Assembly (NCBI GenBank): GCA_050789255.1
Contig: JBOZRQ010000024.1
Coordinates: 1 to 45,477, forward strand
Length of the DNA stretch: 45,477 nt
Source: JBOZRQ01 sp050789255
Lineage (GTDB): Bacteria > Bacillota > Sulfobacillia > Symbiobacteriales > Symbiobacteriaceae
Reading direction: 5' to 3'
Both the position numbers and the translations under genes were made by a program. The notes beneath the pieces were generated by a model, which saw only the letters and a list, made by a program, of their open reading frames with translations, was not told the origin of the DNA and did not search any database. Of this stretch, positions 1 through 7,023 are shown piece after piece. Numbering within the stretch: position 1 is the first letter of the stretch; each line of letters opens with the position of its first letter.

Positions 1-35
1 AAGAAAAAAGATGGCTCCTGTTGAGTACAGGAACC
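1..35 (-). terminator. Intrinsic terminator after the 29-residue ORF
   Basis: On the minus strand a 9-bp stem (13-21 with 27-35, one G-T wobble) with a 5-nt loop is followed by a run of T (complement of the A run at 4-9). It lies about 100 bases downstream of the small ORF and would end its transcript. Confidence 0.75.
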
Positions 36-133
36 ACCTTTTGGCTGGATAGACCAAGGACCCTTTTAGAGTGTCCACGACGAGGGGCTCAGTTCAAAGA
101 GTCAAGCGCAGGGTCTTCCTTTTGATGTTCTGG

Positions 134-223
134 CTAACCGAGGGACTCGAGACCAGCAGCCTTGAGGATCTCTTCGATCAACACATCCTCAGCGCTGGGC
201 TTGGGCTTACGCTCCGACTTCAT
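134..223 (-). CDS. Small 29-residue protein of unknown function
   Basis: An ATG at 223 is preceded by a strong Shine-Dalgarno site (GGAAAGGAGG, 8-nt spacing) and the frame ends at TAG 134-136. The product begins MKSERKPKPS and ends AAGLESLG. It has a basic, proline-containing N-terminus and a short amphipathic, acidic/leucine-rich stretch. There is no signal peptide, membrane segment or cysteine. The ORF sits between two minus-strand terminators and downstream of a good promoter, which makes a translated short gene more likely than chance. I do not recognise the family. It could be a small regulatory protein or a peptide precursor; nothing in the window decides this. Confidence 0.55.
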   Translation of the reverse strand: MKSERKPKPSAEDVLIEEILKAAGLESLG

Positions 224-274
224 GTGTGGCGCGCCTCCTTTCCTGTGAGGAGACGGCGATTGCGCAAAACAGGA

Positions 275-305
275 TAAAAACAACCCCGGAGGCTACCGGG
301 GTTGT
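275..305 (-). terminator. Leader terminator (possible attenuator) before the small ORF
   Basis: A perfect 10-bp stem, ACAACCCCGG at 280-289 and CCGGGGTTGT at 296-305, has a 6-nt loop and, read on the minus strand, is followed by TTTTT. It stands between the minus-strand promoter (392-421) and the ribosome binding site of the 29-residue ORF. Unless it is read through, the transcript would be a small RNA of roughly 110 nt. Confidence 0.8.
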
Positions 306-391
306 GACATCTAGCGAATGCCTTTCGTTCCCGAACAACTTGCCGATTGATCTACCTGATTTTGCGGCTGTGCCGCTCTCGTCTTCTATGC

Positions 392-421
392 ATGATACAC
401 TCGGATCCGTGTACATGTCAA
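392..421 (-). promoter_or_regulatory. Vegetative-type promoter for the small-ORF locus
   Basis: Minus strand: a consensus -35 TTGACA (416-421), 18-bp spacer, and -10 TATCAT (392-397). Transcription would start near 385 and run toward the leader terminator at 275-305. The site lies in the 5' region of the plus-strand DUF2236 gene, so the two genes are divergent and may share control. Confidence 0.65.
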
Positions 422-460
422 GCGTTTTTGTCGCATAGGTGTACACCGGGTGATTGTTGC

Positions 461-1588
461 ATGCCCTATAGCACCGAGCAACTGGAAGCGCTGCGCGCCG
501 TGGGCGATCCACCGGCCGACCAGGTGATCGCTGAGATCGTCAGCAGTGGCAAGACCGATGAGGTCAGCCGCCTGCTGCACACCCTGATCCGCAACGACCA
601 GCGGGTCCCGCCGGAGCTGCCCGACGGCCCGGAGGCCTGGCTGCGGGAGAGCGGCGCCCTGCCAGCCTGGGCCGACCCCGCCAGGCTGGAGCGGGCCTCC
701 GCCCTCTTCGCCGAGCACGGCCCGCTGATCTCGCTGATCCTGGGCACCGCCTCCCTGGTCAACTGCTACGCCTGCAAGAAGGGCGTCAAGGTGCTCACCT
801 TCACCTACCGGCTGGAGCAGGAGCCCTACCGGCGTGTCGGGGAGACGGCCCAGTTCCTGATCGATGTGATGGCACCCGGCGGGCTCTCCCCCGCGGGCGC
901 CGGCATCCGGGCGATCCAAAAGGTCCGGCTGCTGCACGCAGCCATCCGCAGCCTCATCCTGGCGAGCGGCCGCTGGGACACCGAAGGCCTGGGCGCCCCG
1001 ATCTGCCAGGAGGATCTGCTGGGCACGCTGATGACCTTCTCTGCCACGGTGGTCGAGGACCTCCGCAAGCTCGGCGTCGCCGTGTCGCCCCGGCAGGCGG
1101 AGGACTTCCTGCACCACTGGAAGGTGGTCGGCGCCCTCCTGGGCGTGCGCGAGGAGATCCTCCCCGCCCACATGCCCGAGGCGGAGGCCGTCACCCGCAT
1201 GATCTTCCGCCGCCACCAGGGCCGCTCGCCCGACGGCATCCGCATGACCCGGGCGCTGCTGGAGATGTGGGAAGAGCGAACACCCGGCCGCCTCTTCGAC
1301 GGGGCGATCCCGGCGATCCTGCGCCTGCTGGTGGGCGACAAGGTGGCCGACTGGATGCAGGTCCCCGTCTCGGGCTGGGACCGGCTGATCGGCCAGGAGC
1401 ACATGATCGCCCGGCTCCTCCACCTCTTTCGCCTCCGCTCTCCCCTCGCCCGCTGGGCAATAGGGCGCCTCAGCTTCGCCTTCCTCTCCTGGCAGGTGAT
1501 GTCCATGTCCGGCCACCGCCGGGCAGAGTTCGACATTCCCGCGCAGTTGCGCCAGGCGTGGGGGATGGGCCCGCCGAAGGCACGGTAG
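461..1588 (+). CDS. DUF2236 / MpaB-Lcp-type oxygenase family protein
   Basis: The 375-residue product resembles the ER-bound oxygenase MpaB / rubber oxygenase (latex-clearing protein) catalytic domain, formerly DUF2236. Known members are helical b-type haem oxygenases with a histidine haem ligand. Visible features are the helical segment LISLILGTASLVNCY (about residues 88-102), the YRRVGETAQFL helix, and RLLHAAIRSL, whose histidine is the likely ligand. A W-x-VVGALLGV segment follows. I start at ATG 461 because the longer frame upstream runs through the divergent promoter and encodes nothing family-like; the ribosome binding site here is weak. There is no signal peptide, so it is probably cytoplasmic. 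The substrate is unknown. Confidence 0.75.
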   Translation: MPYSTEQLEALRAVGDPPADQVIAEIVSSGKTDEVSRLLHTLIRNDQRVPPELPDGPEAWLRESGALPAWADPARLERASALFAEHGPLISLILGTASLVNCYACKKGVKVLTFTYRLEQEPYRRVGETAQFLIDVMAPGGLSPAGAGIRAIQKVRLLHAAIRSLILASGRWDTEGLGAPICQEDLLGTLMTFSATVVEDLRKLGVAVSPRQAEDFLHHWKVVGALLGVREEILPAHMPEAEAVTRMIFRRHQGRSPDGIRMTRALLEMWEERTPGRLFDGAIPAILRLLVGDKVADWMQVPVSGWDRLIGQEHMIARLLHLFRLRSPLARWAIGRLSFAFLSWQVMSMSGHRRAEFDIPAQLRQAWGMGPPKAR

Positions 1589-1612
1589 AATGAAATCTCC
1601 TTGGCCCCTCAG

Positions 1613-2166
1613 TTAGTCACGGAAGATCTCCGCGACCGGGAGAGCTAGGCCCGGCAGTTGCGGGGAGACCAGTACTGCGCCGATGGAGAAAACCCTCCAG
1701 GTATCGAGGCCCGCGGGAGACTCCGTTAAAACCTCAATGCGCTTCGCAACCGGGTCAACCACCCAGTACTCGCGCACCCCATACTTGGCATAGAGTTTCC
1801 GCTTCACGATCCGGTCACGGCTCGCCGTGGACGGCGATAAGCTCTCAATGACCAGATCAGGTGCCCCTTGCACCCCGCTCCCACTCGGACCGAGCAGGGC
1901 CAGCCGTTCCTTTGCAACAAAGAGCAAATCCGGCTGTACCACATTCTCTTCCGAGAGGATCACATCTGTAGGGGCCGCCAACACCCGGCCCAGGTCGCCT
2001 GCCTCCACGACCCCCCAACCCGGATGGAGAGCCGCATCGAAATCGTTTGGTGGTAGACCTCGGGAGCCGGTGTCACAAGCAACTCCCCGTCGAGCACTTC
2101 GTAGCGCCTGTCCTCCGGCATTAGCCGGTAGTCCTGGTAGGTGAAGCGCGGACCGGGCAACGACAC
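1613..2166 (-). pseudogene. Uma2-family (DUF820) nuclease-like gene with a frameshift
   Basis: A GTG at 2166 follows a good ribosome binding site (AGGAGG, 7-nt spacing). The first frame encodes a typical Uma2 N-terminus (FTYQDYRLMPEDRRYEVLDG, then VTPAPEVYHQTIS). After a run of six G (minus strand; 2011-2016) similarity continues in another frame: VVEAGDLGRVLAAPTDV, VVQPDLLFV, APDLVIESLSPST, KYGVREYWVVDP. The restored product would be about 184 residues, a normal Uma2 length, with the family's PD-(D/E)xK-like motif (QPDLLFV and VIE). One extra G in the run would join the halves. It is either a real broken gene or a sequencing error in the homopolymer. Confidence 0.75.
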
Positions 2167-2288
2167 GGGCAGCCCTCCTCTGCAGATGCCTGCCTTCAGT
2201 ATAAAAGTTGATTCGGTCGCCGTCAAAAGGCGTGGTGCCACCACCGCATATGAGTCCGGCCATCGCGTTCGGTGCTAAGCTGAAGCTG

Positions 2289-2320
2289 AACAGCCGCCAC
2301 TGGCTAGGGTGGCGGCTGTT
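2289..2320. terminator. 12-bp hairpin downstream of the TrhA-type gene
   Basis: AACAGCCGCCAC (2289-2300) pairs perfectly with GTGGCGGCTGTT (2309-2320). It starts three bases past the stop of the minus-strand membrane protein gene. The T-tract is better on the plus strand (TTTCTC), so its direction is uncertain. It is most likely an end-of-gene structure. Confidence 0.5.
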
Positions 2321-2322
2321 TC

Positions 2323-2967
2323 TCATTTCAGCAGCAGCATCACGGCGGCGAAGTGGGCAGCGCTGCCCGCCATCACCAGCAGGTGCCAGGTCTCGTGAAA
2401 CCCGAACTTGCCGGGCCATGGGTTGGGCCACTTCAGGGCGTAGAAGACCGCCCCCACCGTGTAGGCCAGACCCCCGGCGACCAGCCAGGCCAGGCTGCCC
2501 TGACCCAACGACTTGGCCAGCGGGTAGGCTGCGACCACCACCGCCCAGCCCATCAGGACGTAGAAGGCGGTGGAGAGCCAGCGTGGGGCGCCCATCCAGA
2601 AGAGCTTGACCCCCATGCCCACGGTAGCGCAGCCCCAGATGGCGCCCAGGAGCGACCAGCCCCAGGGCCCCCGCAGGGGCACCAGGCAGAAGGGTGTGTA
2701 GGTGCCGGCGATCAGCATGAAGATCATCATGTGGTCGAGCTTGCGCAGCCGCAGGGTCGCCTGCGGGGAGACCCGCAGGGAATGGTAGACGGTGCTGGCG
2801 GAATACAGCAGGATCAGGCTCACCCCGAAGATGGCGAAGCTGACCAGATGCCAGGTCGTCCCCTGGGTGATGGCCTTGTAGAGCAACACCGCCAGCCCGG
2901 CCACGGATAGCAGAGCCCCCACCAGATGCGTCAATGCGCTCGCCGGATCCTTGAGCCGTGAGACCAT
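2323..2967 (-). CDS. trhA: Hemolysin III / TrhA-type (PAQR family) membrane protein
   Basis: The 214-residue integral membrane protein has seven hydrophobic segments. It carries the hallmarks of the HlyIII/YqfA/TrhA branch of the PAQR family: a histidine in SASTVYHSL in the second segment, and FHETWHLLV near the C-terminus. These supply the conserved histidines that bind zinc in this fold. Members have been linked to membrane-fluidity homeostasis; the haemolysis label is historical. I chose ATG 2967, which has a GAGGTG site 6-7 bases upstream, over the GTG three codons earlier that overlaps that site. The Shine-Dalgarno region abuts a hairpin (2977-3005). Confidence 0.85.
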   Translation of the reverse strand: MVSRLKDPASALTHLVGALLSVAGLAVLLYKAITQGTTWHLVSFAIFGVSLILLYSASTVYHSLRVSPQATLRLRKLDHMMIFMLIAGTYTPFCLVPLRGPWGWSLLGAIWGCATVGMGVKLFWMGAPRWLSTAFYVLMGWAVVVAAYPLAKSLGQGSLAWLVAGGLAYTVGAVFYALKWPNPWPGKFGFHETWHLLVMAGSAAHFAAVMLLLK

Positions 2968-2976
2968 GGCGCCCAC

Positions 2977-3005
2977 CTCGCAAACAGACTCTCTCTGTTA
3001 GCGAG
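2977..3005 (-). promoter_or_regulatory. Hairpin abutting the ribosome binding site of the TrhA-type gene
   Basis: Inverted repeat CTCGCAAACAGA (2977-2988) and TCTGTTAGCGAG (2994-3005): 12 positions with one mismatch and a 5-nt loop. On the mRNA the 3' arm ends in GCGAG, which begins the GAGGTGG Shine-Dalgarno site. Folding would therefore compete with ribosome binding. It could equally be a DNA operator. There is no T-tract, so it is not a terminator. Confidence 0.45.
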
Positions 3006-3064
3006 AATAGCATCGTCCGCGGCCCGTCCACATCCTACGACAGGAACACCTTGCGGACCATACC

Positions 3065-4909
3065 CTAGGTCTTGAACCGCCCAACCTCGTCAGAGAGCGC
3101 CTTTGCCACTCCGGCGAGCTCCCTGGCGGCCGATGCAATTCGCTCGGCGCCGCCGGCGATCTCCTCGGTCGAGGCGGTCACCTCCTCGGCCGCCGCGGCA
3201 TTCTCCTCCGACATGGCAGCGATCTCGGAGACGCTGCGGATGACATGATCCGAACCGGCGGCCATCTCCTCCGCCGCAGCCGTGTTCTCCTGGGTCACTG
3301 CGGCCACAGAGTTGGCCGACTCCATCACCTGACGTGTGAACCCGGCAAGCTGCGTCGAGGCCGCCGTGATGGCCTGGACCTCCTGGCCGGTCTGCTCGAC
3401 CAGGGCCATGATCTCGCTCAAGGCCTGACCGGCATCCGCCGCCAGGCGTGCGCCCTGCTCGACTTCAGCCGTGCCCGACTCCATTCCCCGGACGGCCTCC
3501 CTGACACTGTGCTGGATGCGGCCGACCAGCTGGGCGATCTCCCCGGCTGAGCGCCCTGCCAGCTCTGCCAGCTTGCGCACCTCCTCGGCGACCACCGAGA
3601 AGCCCCGGCCGTGCTCCCCCGCCCGAGCCGCTTCGATGGCGGCGTTAAGCGCGAGGAGGTTGGTCTGATCAGCGATGCCGGTAATCACACCGGTGATCGC
3701 TCCGATCTGCTCGGAGAGGCGGCCAAGCTCCGAGACCTGAGCAGACGATGCGAAGACGGTCTGCCGGATGCGCTGCATGCCCTCTACGGTGCGGGTGACC
3801 ACCTCGCCACCGCTGCGGGCCCGGGCAGTGGCAGCCTCGGCCCGCCCAGCCACGTTCTCGGCACGGTTCGCCACGTCGTCGACGGCGGCCACCATCTGGT
3901 GGATCACCGTAGAGCTTTGCTGGGTGCTGATCGCCTGCTCCTGGGCGCCGCCCGCAATCTGCATGATCGCCGTACGCAACTCCGAGACCACCTCGTGGGA
4001 GCGCTGCGCCACCTCCGCCTGGTTCGCGGCGGCCAGGGCCGACTGCTGCGCAGCCTGGTTCACGTTGCCCGCCACCCGGGTCAGGTCGGCCATGGTCTGG
4101 CTGAGCTGGCCGGCCGAGGAAGCGGCACGATGGGCGCCGTCCGCCACGGTGCGTACCAGTCCAGCCATCTGCTCAAGGAAGCGGTTGAAGAGGCCAGCCA
4201 GCACGCCGGTCTCATCCTGGGCGGTCATCGCGATACGACGGGTGAGGTCGCCCTCCCCTTCCACCACGTCCCGCACCCGGTCGGTCAAGGCCCCGAGCGC
4301 CCTGGAGATGGAGGTGCCCGTCACCCAAGCCACCGCAGCGCCCAGCACCAACGCGAGAGCCGTGCCAAGCAGGATCAGACGGGGAACGCTCTGCCGCACC
4401 GCGGAGGCCTGGGAAAGCTTCGCTTCGGCGAAGGCCTCGTAGTCGCCGTACAGGGTGTCGAGGACTCCACGGGCCGCCTCAAACTTCTGGACTGCCCCTG
4501 AGATCTTGGCCGGGGCCTCCGGTCTCCCCTGCTCAATCAGGGGGACGATGGCGTCCGCTGCGGTCCGCCAGTGGTCGAACTCCTGCTCGAAATCACGCTG
4601 CTTGGCCTCCACAGCCAGGCCATTGGTCGGCAGCGCCTTGTACTCCTTCCAGCGGTCAAGTATCTGACCCACGTTAGTGCGATAGGTCATCACATCCGAG
4701 GTGTGCAGCCCGACCAGGGCCTGCTGCATGTCCCGGTCGATGTTCAGGAGCATCTGCGTAGCCGGCAGGGCGGTCTCTGTCACATCTGCTACCACGTCGC
4801 CCATTTGGCTGACGCCGTACAAGCCTACGCCGCCGACTGCTGCGACAAATAGGAGCGCCAGGGCCACGGTGAGTGTGAGTTTTGCTTTTATCGTCAGCCG
4901 CTTTAGCAT
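3065..4909 (-). CDS. Transmembrane methyl-accepting chemotaxis protein
   Basis: The 614-residue chemoreceptor has TM1 at about residues 11-31, then an extracellular helical region of about 145 residues resembling a four-helix-bundle ligand domain (MQQALVGLHTSDV, LDRWKEYKALP). TM2 is around 178-200 (LILLGTALALVLGAAVAWV), followed by a HAMP domain (ISRALGALTDRVRDVVEGEG) and a long coiled coil. The conserved signalling tip reads ITGIADQTNLLALNAAIEAA then AGEHGRGFSVVAEEVRKLAE. The tip binds CheA/CheW. Glu/Gln-rich sites in the flanking helices fit adaptation by methylation. No chemotaxis genes adjoin it. It is the first gene past the terminator that ends the ABC-transporter operon, so it is probably transcribed alone. 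Confidence 0.93.
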   Translation of the reverse strand: MLKRLTIKAKLTLTVALALLFVAAVGGVGLYGVSQMGDVVADVTETALPATQMLLNIDRDMQQALVGLHTSDVMTYRTNVGQILDRWKEYKALPTNGLAVEAKQRDFEQEFDHWRTAADAIVPLIEQGRPEAPAKISGAVQKFEAARGVLDTLYGDYEAFAEAKLSQASAVRQSVPRLILLGTALALVLGAAVAWVTGTSISRALGALTDRVRDVVEGEGDLTRRIAMTAQDETGVLAGLFNRFLEQMAGLVRTVADGAHRAASSAGQLSQTMADLTRVAGNVNQAAQQSALAAANQAEVAQRSHEVVSELRTAIMQIAGGAQEQAISTQQSSTVIHQMVAAVDDVANRAENVAGRAEAATARARSGGEVVTRTVEGMQRIRQTVFASSAQVSELGRLSEQIGAITGVITGIADQTNLLALNAAIEAARAGEHGRGFSVVAEEVRKLAELAGRSAGEIAQLVGRIQHSVREAVRGMESGTAEVEQGARLAADAGQALSEIMALVEQTGQEVQAITAASTQLAGFTRQVMESANSVAAVTQENTAAAEEMAAGSDHVIRSVSEIAAMSEENAAAAEEVTASTEEIAGGAERIASAARELAGVAKALSDEVGRFKT

Positions 4910-4995
4910 GTCACGCCCTCTTCCTGTCAGAATCTCAGGATAGACAATTCTTTCATGTATCTAGATTTCCTGTTACAAATTAGCAGATCAAGAAA

Positions 4996-5035
4996 TAAAG
5001 TAGGACAGGGCAACCACGTGCGGTCACCCTGTCCT
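4996..5035 (-). terminator. Terminator of the fdrA-to-rbsB-like operon
   Basis: A 9-bp stem, AGGACAGGG (5002-5010) with CCCTGTCCT (5027-5035), starts eight bases after the stop codon of the binding-protein gene. On the minus strand it is followed by a T-rich stretch (ACTTTATTTCTT). Confidence 0.75.
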
Positions 5036-5042
5036 ATGACGG

Positions 5043-6017
5043 TTACTTGGTGTACTTCAGGTCGACCGTGTCGACGTTCTCCTTGGTCACGCCGACTGCG
5101 GCGGTGAACGCATCCCGGTCGACCTTCTCGCCCTTGAGGATCTTGGCCGTGGCCTGCACGGCGAGGACCGCCTGCTTGCCGGGCTCCTTGGCGGCCGTGA
5201 AGCTCAGCTCGCCCTTCTTGATCGACTCGATGGCGGCCGGGGTGCCGTTGCCGCCGGTGACGATCACGTTCTTGCGGCCGGCGGCGTTCAGAGCCGCCAG
5301 GGCGCCGAGCGCCACCTCGTCGTTGGAGCCGTAAACCGCATCGATCTTGGGCTGGGCCTGCATGATGTCCTCCATCACCTTCAGGGAGTCGGCCCGGGTG
5401 TCCGGGTGCGCCTGCTTGGCGACGATCTTGATGTTCGGGTTCTTGCCGAGGGCCTCCAGCACGCCCTCCTCCTGGAGGTTCGCGTACGAAGCGCCGGCGG
5501 GGCCGCGCAGGAGCACCACATTGCCGCCCTTGTCGCCCAGCTGCTTGGCGATGTACTCGCCCATCAGACGGCCCACGGCCTTGTCGTCGGTGGCCACCCG
5601 GTAGAGCGGCACATCGCTGTTCTGCACGTAGCGGGCCACGGTGATGACCGGGATGTTCGCCTTCTTGGCCGAGTTGACGGCGGCCACAGAGCCGACCACG
5701 TCAACCGGCGTGAAGATGATCGCATCGACCTTGGACTGGATGAAGTCTTCGATGTCGGAGAGCTGCTTGGCGCTGTCCCGGTTGGCGTTGGTGATGCGCA
5801 GCTCGAGCCCCTGGGCCTGCGCCTCCTTCTCCAGCCAGTTCTTGACGGCGACGTAGAACGGGTTGTCCTGCTCGGGCAGCGAGACGCCGACGACCTTCTT
5901 CTTCGCCGTGTTGCCTCCGGTGTTGGTCGAGGCCGGCGCCTGGTCCTTGGAGCCGGATCCAGAGCAGCCGACGATCAGAAAGACCATTGTCACAAGGAAT
6001 GCCAGAACCTTTTTCAT
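5043..6017 (-). CDS. RbsB-type ABC transporter substrate-binding lipoprotein
   Basis: The 324-residue periplasmic-binding-protein-like lipoprotein has a short signal peptide and lipobox LIVGC (lipidated Cys18), then a Ser/Gly/Asn linker. The body matches the RbsB/type 1 binding fold: VVGVSLPEQDNPFYVAVKNW at the start, LRITNANRD, DIEDFIQSKVDAIIFTPVD, and hinge elements such as VYGSNDEVALGALAAL. The family binds pentoses, other sugars or AI-2. Here the gene is last in an operon led by carbamoyltransferase genes, so the ligand may be a ureide or nucleoside-like molecule instead; that is inference. A terminator follows directly. Confidence 0.88.
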   Translation of the reverse strand: MKKVLAFLVTMVFLIVGCSGSGSKDQAPASTNTGGNTAKKKVVGVSLPEQDNPFYVAVKNWLEKEAQAQGLELRITNANRDSAKQLSDIEDFIQSKVDAIIFTPVDVVGSVAAVNSAKKANIPVITVARYVQNSDVPLYRVATDDKAVGRLMGEYIAKQLGDKGGNVVLLRGPAGASYANLQEEGVLEALGKNPNIKIVAKQAHPDTRADSLKVMEDIMQAQPKIDAVYGSNDEVALGALAALNAAGRKNVIVTGGNGTPAAIESIKKGELSFTAAKEPGKQAVLAVQATAKILKGEKVDRDAFTAAVGVTKENVDTVDLKYTK

Positions 6018-6038
6018 GTCCTCTTCTCCCCTCTGTGT

Positions 6039-7016
6039 CTAAGCTCGCGCGGCCCGGATCTTATCCATAAGCACCGCCAAAATGATGACGGCGCCAATGA
6101 CCACCTGTTGCCAGAAGTAGTTGATGTTCAGGATGTTCAGGCCGTTGCTCAGCACGCCGATGAAGAGCGTGCCGATGATGGTGCCGACCATCCGGCCTTC
6201 ACCGCGGAGGTTCGCACCGCCAATGATCACCGATGCGATGGCGGTCAGCTCCATGCCAGTGCCAAGGGCCGGCTGGCCCGACTGGACCCGGGCGGTCAGC
6301 ACGATTCCGGCCAGCGCAGCCAGGGCGCCCATCATCGCATAGATCCCGAGGATCACCCGCTGGTTGCGCACGCCCGAAAGGCGCGCCGCTTCCGCATTGC
6401 CGCCCAGGGCGAAGACATGGAGGCCGAACTTGGTGTGGTGCAGCAGCACCCAGCCCGCCGCGGCCACCAGCGCAGCGATCGCCACCGGCACCGGGATGGG
6501 GCCCAGCGCCCCGCCGCCCACGAACAAGAAGCTGTTGGGCAGGTTGACGATGATGTCGCCGCCCGTGGTGATCAGCGCCAGACCCCGGTAGATCGTGCCG
6601 GCGCCGAGCGTGGCGACGAAGGGCGGAATGTTGCCATAGGCGACCAGCATGCCGACCACCAGGCCGCCAAAGGCGCCTACCAGCAGCGCCGCAGAAGTCG
6701 CCGCGGCCACCGCCGTCTTGGTCAGCAGAAGCGCTGCGATGCAGCCGGTCAGCGAGACCAGGCCGCCAACGGACAGGTCAAGCCCGCCCGAGAGGATCAC
6801 ATAGGTCATGCCCACCGCCAGCAGCAGGTTGATCGAGACCTGCCGGAAGACGTTGATGGCGTTGCTGACGGTCAGGAAGCGGTCCGAGAGCAGGGAGAGC
6901 GCCAGGACCATCAGCCCGAATGCGAGCAGGAGAATGATCGTTTCCACGTGGCCCTCGACCCAGTGCCGGGGCAGACCCCATATGCGTGTGTTGGATTTCG
7001 ATGTAGTTACGGCCAT
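6039..7016 (-). CDS. RbsC-type ABC transporter permease
   Basis: The 325-residue inner-membrane permease of the branched-chain/ribose type (BPD_transp_2) has 8-10 hydrophobic segments. Family motifs are visible: NLLLAVGMTYVILSGGLDLSVGG, typical of RbsC N-terminal halves, and GMELTAIASVIIGGANLRGE, the cytoplasmic coupling loop region. It lies 7 bases after the ATPase gene and 21 bases before the binding-protein gene, giving a complete A-C-B importer set in one transcript. It should form the homodimeric membrane channel of the importer. Confidence 0.9.
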   Translation of the reverse strand: MAVTTSKSNTRIWGLPRHWVEGHVETIILLLAFGLMVLALSLLSDRFLTVSNAINVFRQVSINLLLAVGMTYVILSGGLDLSVGGLVSLTGCIAALLLTKTAVAAATSAALLVGAFGGLVVGMLVAYGNIPPFVATLGAGTIYRGLALITTGGDIIVNLPNSFLFVGGGALGPIPVPVAIAALVAAAGWVLLHHTKFGLHVFALGGNAEAARLSGVRNQRVILGIYAMMGALAALAGIVLTARVQSGQPALGTGMELTAIASVIIGGANLRGEGRMVGTIIGTLFIGVLSNGLNILNINYFWQQVVIGAVIILAVLMDKIRAARA

Positions 7017-7023
7017 GGCTCTC

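Noticed and set aside
1..79. Second short minus-strand frame (VDTLKGS... start) running off the left edge
   Set aside because: It has no convincing ribosome binding site and it passes through the terminator hairpin and T-tract.
1613..3031. 472-codon minus-strand open frame spanning the Uma2 and TrhA-type loci
   Set aside because: Only its last approximately 130 codons are Uma2-like. The rest is out of frame with the real membrane protein and Uma2 N-terminus.
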